A DNA stretch of 64,000 nt from an uncultured Algibacter sp. (GCF_947487575.1 NZ_CANKXG010000005.1:124001-188000); one strand, 5' to 3'; positions 36,037 through 45,970 are shown, counted from the stretch's first letter. Notes: a model not told the origin generated them from the sequence alone. Numbers and translations are program-made.

Positions 36037-36867
36037 ATGATAAAATTAGGGGAAATAAATACGTTAGAAATACTTCGCGAAACCGAACACGGTGCTTATT
36101 TGATTGATGATGAGGATAACCAGGTGTTATTGCCAAATCGCTACGTGCCAGAAGCATTTAAAATTTGGGAAAAGCTTGATGTTTTTGTGTATTTAGATAA
36201 TGAACAACGCCCCGTTGCTACCACAGATATGCCTTATGTTAAGCGTGGCGAATTTGCATTATTGCGTTGTAACCAAGTGACTGATTATGGTGCTTTTTTA
36301 GATTGGGGTTTGGTAAAGGAATTGTTTTGCCCTTTTAGTGAGCAAGCTTTTAAAATGAAGCAAGGTGGTTGGTATTTGGTACATTGTTACTTGGATGAGA
36401 AGACGGATAGGTTAGTGGCATCGAGTAAAACAAACCGTTTTTTAGATAATAGTGAGTTAACGGTTAGTGAATTTGATGAAGTAGATTTGATAGTGTCGCA
36501 TCCATCTGATATTGGCATGAATGTTATTGTGAATAAAATCCATATGGGTTTGATTTACAAAGACAGTATTTTTAAAGATTTAAGTATTGGTGATAAACTT
36601 AAAGGGATAGTTAAAAAAGTAAGGCTTGGTAATAAGCTTGATATTGCTTTAGGTCAAGTAGGTTATAGAAATATAGAACCTAATGCAGACCTTATAATGA
36701 AAGAACTACAAGATAATAGTGGCTACTTAAATTTAACTGATAAATCTAGCCCAGAAGCTATAAAAGACCTTTTACAGATGAGTAAAAAGAACTTTAAAAA
36801 GGCCGTGGGGACTTTGTATAAAAAGCGTTTAATTGAAATTAAACCAGATGGTATTTATCTAGTTTAA
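36037..36867 (+). CDS. CvfB-like S1 RNA-binding protein
   Basis: A 276-residue cytoplasmic protein with tandem S1-type OB folds and a C-terminal winged helix, as in CvfB/YitL. Visible: GAYLIDDEDNQVLLPNRYVPE, RGEFALLRCNQVTDYGAFLDWG, VNKIHMGLIYKDSIF and the wHTH end SKKNFKKAVGTLYKKRLIEI. I chose the ATG at 36037 because the longer frame runs through a dispersed repeat and the promoter box lies directly before this ATG. It probably binds RNA and tunes gene expression. Its end overlaps a convergent gene by 9 bp. Confidence 0.9.
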   Translation: MIKLGEINTLEILRETEHGAYLIDDEDNQVLLPNRYVPEAFKIWEKLDVFVYLDNEQRPVATTDMPYVKRGEFALLRCNQVTDYGAFLDWGLVKELFCPFSEQAFKMKQGGWYLVHCYLDEKTDRLVASSKTNRFLDNSELTVSEFDEVDLIVSHPSDIGMNVIVNKIHMGLIYKDSIFKDLSIGDKLKGIVKKVRLGNKLDIALGQVGYRNIEPNADLIMKELQDNSGYLNLTDKSSPEAIKDLLQMSKKNFKKAVGTLYKKRLIEIKPDGIYLV

Positions 36868-37287
36868 AGAAAATAAACTACTACTTTTTATTTTGTTGTA
36901 AACGTTATTTATAGCTTCGTAAATATTGTCGTAATCTACTTTTTCTGAAACGCAAAAGTCATTTTCTATTTCGGCATTCATTTTTCCTGCTAAATCGTGT
37001 CCAACAACACCATAGGCATATAAATTTTTTGCTTTTTCTTTATATTGAGGCGTATCTATAAGATTTACTGAATATGAATTAACACGATTAGCAATAACGC
37101 CGTAAGGTTGCGAGTTTCCGAAATAAGAGTTTAATTCATCAATTATTATTGAAGCATTATTCATATCAAAATGAACTCCTTCATTAAGCTCAACAACCGC
37201 TACATGGTTGAAAAAAAAGATGTTCCCTAATTGACTCTCTACGAATTTAATAATTTGATTTGAAAAATCAGATTCTATTATTTTCAT
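36859..37287 (-). CDS. Conserved hypothetical protein
   Basis: A 142-residue soluble protein with no signal or membrane segment. It starts KIIESDFSNQIIKFVESQLGN and has alternating strands and helices (IFFFNHVAVVELNEGVHF, IIIDELNSYFG, YGVIANRVNSYSVNL, LYAYGVVGH), which looks like a STAS- or SpoIIAA-like alpha/beta fold, but this is a shape impression only. A minus-strand TAGATTTG at 37295-37302 lies 7 bp before its start. Function unknown. Confidence 0.72.
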   Translation of the reverse strand: MKIIESDFSNQIIKFVESQLGNIFFFNHVAVVELNEGVHFDMNNASIIIDELNSYFGNSQPYGVIANRVNSYSVNLIDTPQYKEKAKNLYAYGVVGHDLAGKMNAEIENDFCVSEKVDYDNIYEAINNVYNKIKSSSLFSLN

Positions 37288-37719
37288 TTTGTTGCAAATC
37301 TATTCCTCGTTGCTCTAGGTGAGTTAAAATTTAAATGGCAAATTTGAGTTACCTAAATTATGACACAAAAAATAATAATAAGTCACAGAAATTTCAAAAA
37401 AAATGATGTTTTGAAATAGCGCTTGCAAATATGTAATGCCTGTATAGCATAATAGGTTAAATGTTTGATAGTTAAATTATTATGTAATATTCTTTTTGAT
37501 TGATAAAAAAAATCAAAAAAAATTGGGGTTTTAGTGTGTTTAATTAATGAATTGTTAGGTTTTAAATCTATTCATTGCTTAATGTTTATCAGGTAACAGT
37601 GTTTTAACTTTAACATTTACTAATTTCGTAATTTAAAGAAGTCTTTTTAAGAAATTAATTTAATGGTTTTGTGTTTGAAGTTTTAGTGAATAGCATTCCA
37701 AATTTAGTATTTTTGCCAC
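37288..37719. other. AT-rich divergent intergenic region
   Basis: A 432-bp region, strongly AT-rich with A- and T-runs (for example 37508-37526). Apart from -7 boxes at 37295-37302 (minus) and 37708-37715 (plus), I see no gene, repeat or RNA structure. Confidence 0.55.
37708..37715 (+). promoter_or_regulatory. -7 promoter box four bases before mnmE ATG
   Basis: TATTTTTG fits TAnnTTTG, with four bases (CCAC) before the ATG at 37720; a leaderless transcript is likely. Confidence 0.55.
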
Positions 37720-39111
37720 ATGATAAATCAAGACACTATTGTAGCTTTAGCAACACCCTCTGGTGCAGGTGCTATTGCTGTGGTTAGACTCTCTGGGACG
37801 GATGCTATAACGATAGTAGATTCGTGTTTTCAATCTATAAAAAGCCAAAAGACGCTTAGCGTTCAAAAAACACATACCATTCATTTGGGTCATATTATCG
37901 ACGAAGGTAGAACTATTGATGAAGTTTTGGTTTCCGTTTTTAAAAATCCTAATTCTTATACAGGAGAGGATGTTGTAGAGGTGTCTTGTCATGGTTCAAA
38001 TTATATCCAACAGGAAATAATACAATTATTTGTCAGGAAGGGGGGCAGAATGGCAACTGCGGGTGAATTTACGCTTCGTGCTTTTTTAAACGCTAAATTA
38101 GATTTATCGCAAGCTGAAGCTGTTGCCGATTTAATTTCTAGTGATAATGAAGCGTCTCATCAAATTGCTATGCAACAAATGCGTGGTGGTTTTTCATCAG
38201 AAATTGCTAAACTGCGCGAAGAACTTTTAAATTTTGCATCTTTAATTGAATTAGAACTCGATTTTGCTGAAGAGGATGTTGAATTTGCAGATAGAACTCA
38301 GTTTAAAGATTTAATAGAGCGCATTCGGTTTGTATTGAAACGTTTAATAGATAGTTTTGCTGTTGGTAATGTGATTAAAAACGGAATTCCAGTGGCCATT
38401 GTTGGAGAGCCTAATGTTGGAAAATCTACACTTTTAAATGCGTTATTGAACGAGGAACGTGCCATAGTTTCTGATATTGCAGGTACGACTAGAGATACTA
38501 TTGAAGATGAAATTTCAATAGGAGGGATTGGTTTCCGGTTTATTGATACTGCAGGTATAAGAGAAACCAAAGATGTTGTAGAAAGTATTGGTATTAAGAA
38601 AACCTTTGAGAAAATAGACCAAGCCCAAGTAGTTATTTATTTGTTTGATGCTTCGGATTTTAAAACGACAAGTACAACCTTTAAAGTTGAAATTGAGAAA
38701 ATAAAAAATAAATATCCGCAAAAGCCACTTGTTATAATTGCTAATAAAGTTGATAAGGTTTCTGAGGAGGAAAAAACTGCGCTTAAGTCTGATATACTAA
38801 ATCTTACTTTGTTGTCTGCAAAAAGTGGGAGCGGAGTTTACGGGCTTAAAAACCTGTTACTCAGTTTTGTAAATACTGGTGCGCTAAGAAATAATGATAC
38901 TATAGTTACAAATTCTCGACATTATGACTCTTTATTGAAAGCTTTTGAAGAGATTGATAAAGTCCAACAGGGTTTAGATTCTGGATTATCAGGCGACTTA
39001 TTAGCTATTGATATTCGCCAGGCTTTGTATCACTTTGGTGAAATTACTGGTGAAATTACTAATGATGATTTGTTGGGTAATATCTTTGCTAATTTCTGTA
39101 TTGGGAAGTAG
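37720..39111 (+). CDS. mnmE: tRNA modification GTPase MnmE
   Basis: A 463-residue GTPase that with MnmG installs carboxymethylaminomethyl or related groups on U34 of tRNA. The N-terminal folate-binding domain begins DTIVALATPSGAGAIAVVRLSG, the helical domain holds the G domain with GEPNVGKSTLLNALL (P-loop), DIAGTTRDTIEDE (switch), DTAG and NKVD, and the protein ends with the diagnostic C-terminal FCIGK containing the conserved cysteine. Full length. No mnmG nearby. Confidence 0.97.
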   Translation: MINQDTIVALATPSGAGAIAVVRLSGTDAITIVDSCFQSIKSQKTLSVQKTHTIHLGHIIDEGRTIDEVLVSVFKNPNSYTGEDVVEVSCHGSNYIQQEIIQLFVRKGGRMATAGEFTLRAFLNAKLDLSQAEAVADLISSDNEASHQIAMQQMRGGFSSEIAKLREELLNFASLIELELDFAEEDVEFADRTQFKDLIERIRFVLKRLIDSFAVGNVIKNGIPVAIVGEPNVGKSTLLNALLNEERAIVSDIAGTTRDTIEDEISIGGIGFRFIDTAGIRETKDVVESIGIKKTFEKIDQAQVVIYLFDASDFKTTSTTFKVEIEKIKNKYPQKPLVIIANKVDKVSEEEKTALKSDILNLTLLSAKSGSGVYGLKNLLLSFVNTGALRNNDTIVTNSRHYDSLLKAFEEIDKVQQGLDSGLSGDLLAIDIRQALYHFGEITGEITNDDLLGNIFANFCIGK

Positions 39112-39281
39112 ATATATTAATACTTCTACCTCTTTTTTGCTTAAATATTTAACAACATTATTTTTATTTTAAGTAAGTAAAAGCTTATAATTATTTGATT
39201 GTATTAAAAATAAATCGATAAAAAGATTGTTTTTAACGATAAATTACATAAATTCGCACTTTAAACCCTTAAATCTACGAC

Positions 39282-39728
39282 ATGAAAGTGAAGATTATTT
39301 TATTTAGTTTAGGCCTTTTCCTGTTTACAAGCATTGGTTTTGCTCAAAAAAAGAAAGGACCAAAAAGTTTTATTAGTGAAAAAGTAACAATTAGCAAGTA
39401 TCATAATAAAGGTGAATTGGAACGTTTACAAAAAGGACAATTAATTGCTTTATATTCTGAAAGGATACAAGTACTTGTAAGAACTTTGCCTTATGTTGCT
39501 TTTGCAACAAAACCTGGAATAACTATGGCCTCTTTAGGGATTCAAAATAGTAACGATAATAAAAAAGCTTTAGATAGTCAGTTTGAGGCTACCGATAACT
39601 ATATTGAGGAATCTAAAGAGTTTCATTTAGAATATTTACCATATTCTGATACAGGTAATTTAATTGCAGGAATATTATTTTATGAAGAGATAATGAAATC
39701 ACTTCATCAATATAATGATTTTCGCTAA
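39282..39728 (+). CDS. Secreted hypothetical protein
   Basis: A 148-residue exported protein with a signal peptide ending GFAQKK. The mature part is basic, then mixed helix and strand (KVTISKYHNKGELERLQKGQLIALY, RTLPYVAFATKPGITMASLGI). I do not recognise the family. It precedes the surface-adhesin region and has its own strong terminator, so it is probably transcribed alone. Confidence 0.75.
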   Translation: MKVKIILFSLGLFLFTSIGFAQKKKGPKSFISEKVTISKYHNKGELERLQKGQLIALYSERIQVLVRTLPYVAFATKPGITMASLGIQNSNDNKKALDSQFEATDNYIEESKEFHLEYLPYSDTGNLIAGILFYEEIMKSLHQYNDFR

Positions 39729-40049
39729 GTACAGATAAATTTTATAAATGACTTTGCTCTTTTCTTGAGCATGTATTTTTATGATGTTTAGTTTTTAAAT
39801 ATGTTCTGTTTAAAATGGAAGATATTTAAAAACTAAACATTTTTTTTTAGACAGTCTCTGCAATTTGAAAGATTAAGATAAAATTTTTGCTTTTTTTTGA
39901 CTCTTGTTGCATTTCATCGATTATTAATCTTTCATAAAAGGTACATTTAGTGTATTTCAACGAAATAATTGGTATTTCATAGATATTTTTGTATTTTTGA
40001 GGACTAGATTTTAAGAAATACTTTTAGTTTTTATCTAAAATAATTGACT
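39729..40049. other. Intergenic region with a large hairpin
   Basis: A 321-bp region. The first part holds the terminator at 39785-39848; the rest is AT-rich and contains TATTTTTGA near 39990-39998, a possible -7 box for the next gene. Confidence 0.5.
39785..39848 (+). terminator. 18-bp-arm hairpin with T-run
   Basis: TGTTTAGTTTTTAAATAT and its exact reverse complement (39785-39802, 39822-39839) flank a 19-nt loop and are followed by nine T. It is unusually long for a terminator. Confidence 0.75.
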
Positions 40050-41375
40050 ATGAAAAACTTTACCCAAATCATTTTCATACTTCTTTTTTTATCGGCAAAT
40101 AGTTATGCCCAACAAGAAAAAGGGATAGTAGGTGAAAGCAACTGGCTTAATAATTGGACAGAATTTAAGCCTAACCAAGAGGAATATGGAGAGCCTACAA
40201 AAATATTAACAGGTAAGATTACTGAAAATACAACACTTTATAAAAGAGAAGTGTACCTTTTACTAGGAAGTGTTTTTGTAACTAATGATGCAACATTAAC
40301 AATAGAGCCTGGTACAGTAATTATTGGCGACTATAAATCAAAAGGGTCTCTTACTATTTCAAAGAATTCAACTATAATTGCTGATGGATTAAAAACCGAT
40401 CCAATAGTTTTTACATCAAACAGAAGTGTTAAAAGAGCTGGAGATTGGGGAGGAATTACTATTCTTGGTGATGCACCCTCTAATAAATTTGGTAATGGTT
40501 CTGTGGCATCTTTTCATAATCAGTTTAATGAAATAGCTAGCGGAATAGCAAATTATGGAGGCGAAAATGTTGATGATAATTCTGGAATTTTAAGATATGT
40601 TAGAATTGAGTTTGCAGGTAAACGTGTTGATAATGGAAGTTATTTTAATGGTTTATTGTTAGCTGGTGTTGGTAATACTACAGTTATAGAAAATATTATG
40701 ATAAGCTATTCTGCTGGAAATGCTTTTGAAGTGTTAGGAGGAACAGTTAGGATGAATAACATGATTTCCTATAGAACTAATAGAAATGACTATAAATTTA
40801 ATTATGGTGCTCAATGTAGTTTATTTAACTCTTTAGCAGTAAGGTCTCCATACGTTTCAAGTAGTGATGGTTCAAGAAGTTTGCAAATTTTATCATATAA
40901 TAAAAAAGAAGAGGTTGATTTTACTAAAAAAGGAACTTCTTTAGTAGCTGAAAATTTAACTTTTTTAAATGATAGTAAAGATTTAGAAACAGATATTAAA
41001 ATGAACTTGGTTCAAGAAGCTGTTTATATTGGAGAAAATGCTACTCTAACAATGAGTAAAAGTGTTATTTCTGGGTTTAATCCAGCAGTGATTTTGTACG
41101 AGAATATAATTGTAAATCAAGAAAGCTTAGAGAAGATTAACTTTAATGCTATGTTGTTTAATAATTGTAACGGCAATATTTTTGTAGATGGCAATTATAA
41201 TAATGAAGACTTAGAAAACTGGTATGGTAACAGCGCTTTTTTTAATGTTTACTCTAAAGGCGATAATTTTGAAACTTTTATAGATACTAGAAGTCTTAAA
41301 AAACCAGATTACAGATTACGAATTAATAAAATTATTGCATCAAACGAAGTAGATTCAGACTTAAAAACGGATTAA
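40050..41375 (+). CDS. Secreted beta-helix-like surface protein
   Basis: A 441-residue exported protein, signal peptide ending SYAQQ. I chose the ATG at 40050 over a TTG at 40044. The segment TKILTGKITENTTLYKREVYLLLGSVFVTNDATLTIEPGTVI, followed by DPIVFTSN and GDWGGITILGDAPSN, identifies a widespread Bacteroidetes family of putative right-handed beta-helix proteins. No T9SS C-terminal domain is evident. It precedes two secreted-adhesin/PorP pairs and may belong to the same surface system. Confidence 0.8.
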   Translation: MKNFTQIIFILLFLSANSYAQQEKGIVGESNWLNNWTEFKPNQEEYGEPTKILTGKITENTTLYKREVYLLLGSVFVTNDATLTIEPGTVIIGDYKSKGSLTISKNSTIIADGLKTDPIVFTSNRSVKRAGDWGGITILGDAPSNKFGNGSVASFHNQFNEIASGIANYGGENVDDNSGILRYVRIEFAGKRVDNGSYFNGLLLAGVGNTTVIENIMISYSAGNAFEVLGGTVRMNNMISYRTNRNDYKFNYGAQCSLFNSLAVRSPYVSSSDGSRSLQILSYNKKEEVDFTKKGTSLVAENLTFLNDSKDLETDIKMNLVQEAVYIGENATLTMSKSVISGFNPAVILYENIIVNQESLEKINFNAMLFNNCNGNIFVDGNYNNEDLENWYGNSAFFNVYSKGDNFETFIDTRSLKKPDYRLRINKIIASNEVDSDLKTD

Positions 41376-41513
41376 AATTTAAAAGATAAGACGCTAGACT
41401 TTTGTACTTTCCTATTTACCCTCTATTATATCTTGGAAATTATTTAATAATTCTAACCAAAGACGTTAGAAGGTTTTAGTTTCTAGACGTTTTATTTAAG
41501 TAAATAAAATTGT

Positions 41514-42938
41514 ATGAGAAACTTTACGAGATTTTATGTTATTGTTTTTTTTATTTTCTTTTTAAATGAAACTACCAATGCTCAATTTATTGGTAAACCT
41601 AGTTTTGTTTTTACGCAGGCATGCGCAAGCCCTTCATTTAATACATATAATATAACTTTTACTTTTTCACCAGAATCGGCGTTTGAATCAACTAATCAAT
41701 TTATAGCAGAACTATCAGATGGTACAGGAAGTTTTTCTAGTCCTACAGTAATTTATACTTCTGGTACAGCAATGGCATCACCAGTTAATTTTAGTTTTTC
41801 ATTACCAGAAACAACAGCAGGTGAAGCTTTCAGAATAAGAATAAAAAGTACTGCTCCTTCTATAATTAGTTCCAGCTCAAAGTCTTTTCCAGCGTATTAT
41901 AAAGCCCATGATATAGATTTTTCAATCAATAATTTAATAGAAACAGCAGTGTATTGTTCAGGAGGTAGTTATTTATTAACTATTGACGACATTAATAAAT
42001 TCCCAGGCGATTCTCCATTAAAACATCCTTTTTTAACTTATAAATGGTATAAGGGAGAAAACCCGCCATCAGGTGATTTTGTATCAGACGGACAAACATT
42101 ATCTGTAAACGAACCAGGGACTTATTTTGTAAGAACAAATTATGGTTCATGTACTACCCAATCAATTTCAAATGGAGTTACAATAAGCGAAGTTTCATCA
42201 AGTACAACTAGTAATATAAATTCTAGTTTGGGTAATCCGTATTGTATAACAGATGGTCCAACTACTTTAAGTGCTATAAATGCTAATGGATATCAATGGT
42301 TTAAGGATGGTAAAGCAATTTCAGGAGCAACAAATCAAATGTATGAAACTAACGAGCCTGGAGAATACTCGGTTAGCATCGATTTGGGTAATTGTATGAC
42401 TAGTGCTCTCATAGATCTTGACAATACAGGATTTTCAAGTAGTATTGACGTTGATGATGTTAATGATATCGATGAAGATGGAGGAGAAACGTTACTCGCT
42501 ACTGTTACTACTACGGCAAATAACCCAGAATTTAAATGGTATTTAAATGACTCGATAATTAATGGAGTAACTGCCAATAGCTATGACGTTACTCAATCGG
42601 GTTCGTATAAAGTGGTAATTACACAAAATACAGGATGTAATGCTTCAACTGAATTTTTATTTATAGTAAGATCTGCATTTCCAAATGTTGAAAAAATACC
42701 AAATATTATTACACCTATAAATAATAAGTGGGTCATTCCTAAAAAATATGTTAACGGTACAAATACTCAGGTACTTATAATAAGCTCTCAAGGCAAAACA
42801 GTATTTCGAACAAATAATTATCAAAACAATTGGCCAGAAAATCAATTAGATTTTAAAGATATAAACCCTTTGTATTATTACATTATAACTACATCGGACG
42901 GTAAAACAAAAAAAGGCTCAATTATGATCATCAAATAA
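41514..42938 (+). CDS. Secreted Ig-like protein with gliding-type C-terminal domain
   Basis: A 474-residue exported protein with a signal peptide ending NAQF. The middle has PKD/Ig-like repeats with the typical Cys and Trp pattern (FLTYKWYKGENPPSG, GYQWFKDGKAISGATNQMYE, FKWYLNDSIINGVTANSYDV). The C-terminal 90 residues resemble the type B T9SS/gliding sorting domain (IPNIITPINNKWVIPKKY, VLIISSQGKTVFRTNNYQNNWP), but the usual TPNGDG motif is degenerate. The PorP/SprF gene begins 1 nt after its stop, so this pair is a small adhesin plus its membrane partner. Confidence 0.85.
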   Translation: MRNFTRFYVIVFFIFFLNETTNAQFIGKPSFVFTQACASPSFNTYNITFTFSPESAFESTNQFIAELSDGTGSFSSPTVIYTSGTAMASPVNFSFSLPETTAGEAFRIRIKSTAPSIISSSSKSFPAYYKAHDIDFSINNLIETAVYCSGGSYLLTIDDINKFPGDSPLKHPFLTYKWYKGENPPSGDFVSDGQTLSVNEPGTYFVRTNYGSCTTQSISNGVTISEVSSSTTSNINSSLGNPYCITDGPTTLSAINANGYQWFKDGKAISGATNQMYETNEPGEYSVSIDLGNCMTSALIDLDNTGFSSSIDVDDVNDIDEDGGETLLATVTTTANNPEFKWYLNDSIINGVTANSYDVTQSGSYKVVITQNTGCNASTEFLFIVRSAFPNVEKIPNIITPINNKWVIPKKYVNGTNTQVLIISSQGKTVFRTNNYQNNWPENQLDFKDINPLYYYIITTSDGKTKKGSIMIIK

Positions 42939-42939
42939 A

Positions 42940-45552
42940 GTGAAAAACTATCTATTACATATAGTTATATTTTTTTGCATTGCGCAAAATTTCCATTCTC
43001 AAGAGGGTGGAGCTGTTGCACTTAATATACCAGCTAGAAATTCTTTAAAATTTAATAGACAGTTTATCAATCCAACTTTTAGTTTTGTTAGGGAGTCAAA
43101 TAAATATATAAGTTTTAATAATAAACGAGAATGGGTGCAATTTGATAATGCGCCGCAAACTTATTTATTTGGATATTCTGGCAGATTTCGAGAAAACATA
43201 GGTGCTGGTGTTACCTTATTTCAACAAGATTATGGTGTGCTAACAACTTTTGGAGGGGTGGTAAATTTCGCTTATAATGCGGTTTTGAATAGAGATAATA
43301 ATCTAACTTTTGGTATTAACCTTGGGTTTTATAACAGTGGACTAAATGATGGTAATGTAGTTACCAATTTTCCAGATTCAACACTTGACAACTTCCCATC
43401 AAATTCAATAATTTCAATAAACCCAGGAATAAATTACGGTACTGATTTTTTTGATTTTGGTATTTCTGTAAAAAACCTAGTATCCTATAATTTCACTAAT
43501 TCTAAAATGATAGAGGATAACCCTGAACAAGGTATACAAGGACACATAATGTACACAGGTTATATAAATAGCCGTGGCTTTTTTGACGAAAGTAAATTTT
43601 CAGGTTTAATAAGTTCTGAGTTTAAAAAAGATCAAACCATAATCTCGGGGATGATAATGTTAATGGTGCCAAAAGGTATTTGGATGCAAGCAGGATACAA
43701 TAGTTTGTACGCCGCTTCTGCTGGTATTGGTTTAAACATTTCATCAAATATTGCTATTGAATACAATTTTGAAAAAGGAGTTGGTGGATTTTCAACTTTT
43801 GGAAATTCTCATGATATTACCTTAGCCTATAAATTTATAAATAATAACAGATATAATTATAGTGGTGATGATGAGGAGGAAGCATTGCTAATAGCTTCAA
43901 AGAAGAAAAATAAAAGGATTGCTAAACGCAGAAATTCATCAAAACCTGTAATACGTAAGGAAGTAAAACCTGTAGTTGCAGATACTAAGTCTGTTAATTC
44001 TGATGAAGTAAATACAAATAAAACAGAAGCTGCAAGAATTAAAGCAGAAGAAGCTACAAAAGCAAAAGCGATAGAAGTAGCACGTGTTCAAGCCGAACAG
44101 GAAGCGCAAGCTAAAATAGCAGAAGCTGCAAGAATTAAAGCAGAAGAAGCTACAAAAGCAAAAGCTATAGAAGCAGCACGTGTTCAAGCTGAACAAGAAG
44201 CACAAGCTAAAATAGTGGAAGCTGCAAGAATTAAAGCAGAAGAAGCTACAAAAGCAAAAGCTATAGAAGCAGCACGTGTTCAAGCCGAACAGGAAGCACA
44301 AGCTAAAATAGCAGAAGCTGCAAGAATTAAAGCAGAAAAAGCTACAAAAGCAAAAGCGATAGAAGTAGCACGTGTTCAAGCCGAACAGGAAGTACAAGCT
44401 AAAATAGTGGAAGCGGCAAGAATTAAAGCAGAAGAAGCTACAAAAGCAAAAGCTATAGAAGTAGCACGTGTTCAAGCTGAACAAGAAGCACAAGCTAAAA
44501 TAGTGGAAGCTGCAAGAATTAAAGCAGAAGAAGCTACAAAAGCAAAAGTGATAGAAGTAGCACGTGTTCAAGCCGAACAGGAAGCACAAGCTAAAATAGC
44601 AGAAGCTGCAAGAATAAAAGCTGAAGCTAAATTGGTTGAAGAAGAAAGAACTAAGGCAACGAAGGAAACCCAAATTGAAGAGATTGCTCTTGATGAAGTT
44701 TTGATTGAATTTAAAAAATCTGCTGAAGCGTCTAATAACGCTCAACAAGAGTTACTGAGTCAATTGAACGAAAAAGTGGCAATTAAACAACAAGATTTAG
44801 ATGATTTAAAAGAGGAGAATGACTTGAGTGAACAAGGTATTGTCAGTGCTCCAAAGGCTTTTAAAAGTGTTTCAGCAGAAAATGCCGAAATAGAAAGCTT
44901 GAAACTTAAAATTGATAATGCTTTTGTAACAGGAAATGCAAAAATTACCGAAATAGAGACACTCTACAAAAAAAGACTTAAGAAGGTAAAAGATAAAAAT
45001 GACGCTGTAAATATTGCATATGCTAATACTATTGCTGAATTAAAATCTGAACAATTAAAAATTCAAAATAGAAGACAAAAATTAATCTTATCATTAAGTG
45101 ATATAAAAGTGGCTACGGATTTTGAAAGAAGAAGAAGAATTAAGCGTGCGGAATATGATAATGAAGATGATAGGTATATTAAAGATAGAGCAGCTTTAGA
45201 ACGTATTAAGAAGTTTACTAAGTCAGCTACAACTCCATTAACCAAAGATGATTTTGATTATGGAGAAGAACTTAGCAATATTCAAATTGTAAAAGGTGTA
45301 AATAATGTTGATGATGGGTATTATTTAGTAGTTGCAGTTCATAACGATGTAAGTAAGAGGGATGAGTTTTTAGAGAAAGCTGTTGCTGCTGGAGAAAAAG
45401 ACATCAATTTCTTCTTTGACTTAAATACTAGTAAATACTACATCTATTATGAGAGGTTTAATAATATAGGTCAAGCTAAAAACTCTTTAGATGCTAATAA
45501 AGGCAATAAGGCATACAACAGTAAAATGTCTCTGGTTAAAATTGAAAACTAG
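42940..45552 (+). CDS. PorP/SprF-like protein with coiled-coil repeats and SPOR-like end
   Basis: An 870-residue protein starting at GTG 42940 with a signal peptide ending HSQE. Residues about 22-300 form the PorP/SprF outer-membrane barrel (LKFNRQFINPTFSFVRES, SGLNDGNVVTNFPDS, LAYKFINNN). Then come a basic linker and six 32-residue repeats of the type EAARIKAEEATKAKAIE + VARVQAEQEAQAKI (residues 363-554), a long Ala/Glu/Lys coiled coil to about 720, and a C-terminal SPOR-like domain (DGYYLVVAVHNDVSKRDEFL, YYIYYERFNNIGQAKNSL) that would bind peptidoglycan. The usual PorP/SprF is about 320 residues, so this is a barrel tethered to the cell wall by a repeat spacer. Confidence 0.85.
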   Translation: MKNYLLHIVIFFCIAQNFHSQEGGAVALNIPARNSLKFNRQFINPTFSFVRESNKYISFNNKREWVQFDNAPQTYLFGYSGRFRENIGAGVTLFQQDYGVLTTFGGVVNFAYNAVLNRDNNLTFGINLGFYNSGLNDGNVVTNFPDSTLDNFPSNSIISINPGINYGTDFFDFGISVKNLVSYNFTNSKMIEDNPEQGIQGHIMYTGYINSRGFFDESKFSGLISSEFKKDQTIISGMIMLMVPKGIWMQAGYNSLYAASAGIGLNISSNIAIEYNFEKGVGGFSTFGNSHDITLAYKFINNNRYNYSGDDEEEALLIASKKKNKRIAKRRNSSKPVIRKEVKPVVADTKSVNSDEVNTNKTEAARIKAEEATKAKAIEVARVQAEQEAQAKIAEAARIKAEEATKAKAIEAARVQAEQEAQAKIVEAARIKAEEATKAKAIEAARVQAEQEAQAKIAEAARIKAEKATKAKAIEVARVQAEQEVQAKIVEAARIKAEEATKAKAIEVARVQAEQEAQAKIVEAARIKAEEATKAKVIEVARVQAEQEAQAKIAEAARIKAEAKLVEEERTKATKETQIEEIALDEVLIEFKKSAEASNNAQQELLSQLNEKVAIKQQDLDDLKEENDLSEQGIVSAPKAFKSVSAENAEIESLKLKIDNAFVTGNAKITEIETLYKKRLKKVKDKNDAVNIAYANTIAELKSEQLKIQNRRQKLILSLSDIKVATDFERRRRIKRAEYDNEDDRYIKDRAALERIKKFTKSATTPLTKDDFDYGEELSNIQIVKGVNNVDDGYYLVVAVHNDVSKRDEFLEKAVAAGEKDINFFFDLNTSKYYIYYERFNNIGQAKNSLDANKGNKAYNSKMSLVKIEN
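44026..44601 (+). repeat. Six in-frame tandem 96-bp repeats
   Basis: Six direct repeats of exactly 96 bp (32 codons), each opening GAAGC(T/G)GCAAGAATTAAAGC and containing GCACGTGTTCAAGC, followed by a partial seventh. Copies differ at few positions, so copy number can probably change by recombination or slippage. Confidence 0.92.
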
Positions 45553-45970
45553 AATTTACATTAATTTCTTCTTTAAGGTTTATTTATAAGTAGTACATGT
45601 ATGTTGGCATAAAAATCTATTTTCAGTCTTATATTTTTGTTATTTATTTCAGATAAGCTATTCCTGTTTAAATGTGTTACTCTAAATTATTGAAGTAATT
45701 TTATCATATAAATCTTTAAAAGTAATCCAAACACTACATTTTTTTGGTTATTCATCGATAAAAGTTGTTATATTTCGATAAAGTGTGCAAAAATATTCAC
45801 ACTCCTTATTATTAATACAAATTTATTCACGATATTTATGCGGTTTAATAACGTTAAATATAGACTAACGGTAATTATTGTAAGAATAGTCTGTTTTTAT
45901 ATATTGGATAATGATTGATACTTCATGTTAGTGCCCCCTAAGTAATATGAAGTAATAAATGTAATCGACC
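45553..45970. other. Intergenic region before the giant adhesin
   Basis: A 418-bp AT-rich region. A short hairpin AGTGTG/CACACT (45782-45803) lacks a T-run. No clear promoter, RNA or gene was recognised. Confidence 0.5.

Noticed and set aside
44026-44601. Possible CRISPR-like regular repeats
   Set aside because: The units are contiguous 96-bp in-frame coding repeats with no spacers.
43939-44748. Long minus-strand open frame rich in Cys, Phe and Ser
   Set aside because: It is the antisense reading of the 96-bp Ala/Glu/Lys repeats of the PorP-like gene; its composition follows from the repeat and there is no signal or start context.
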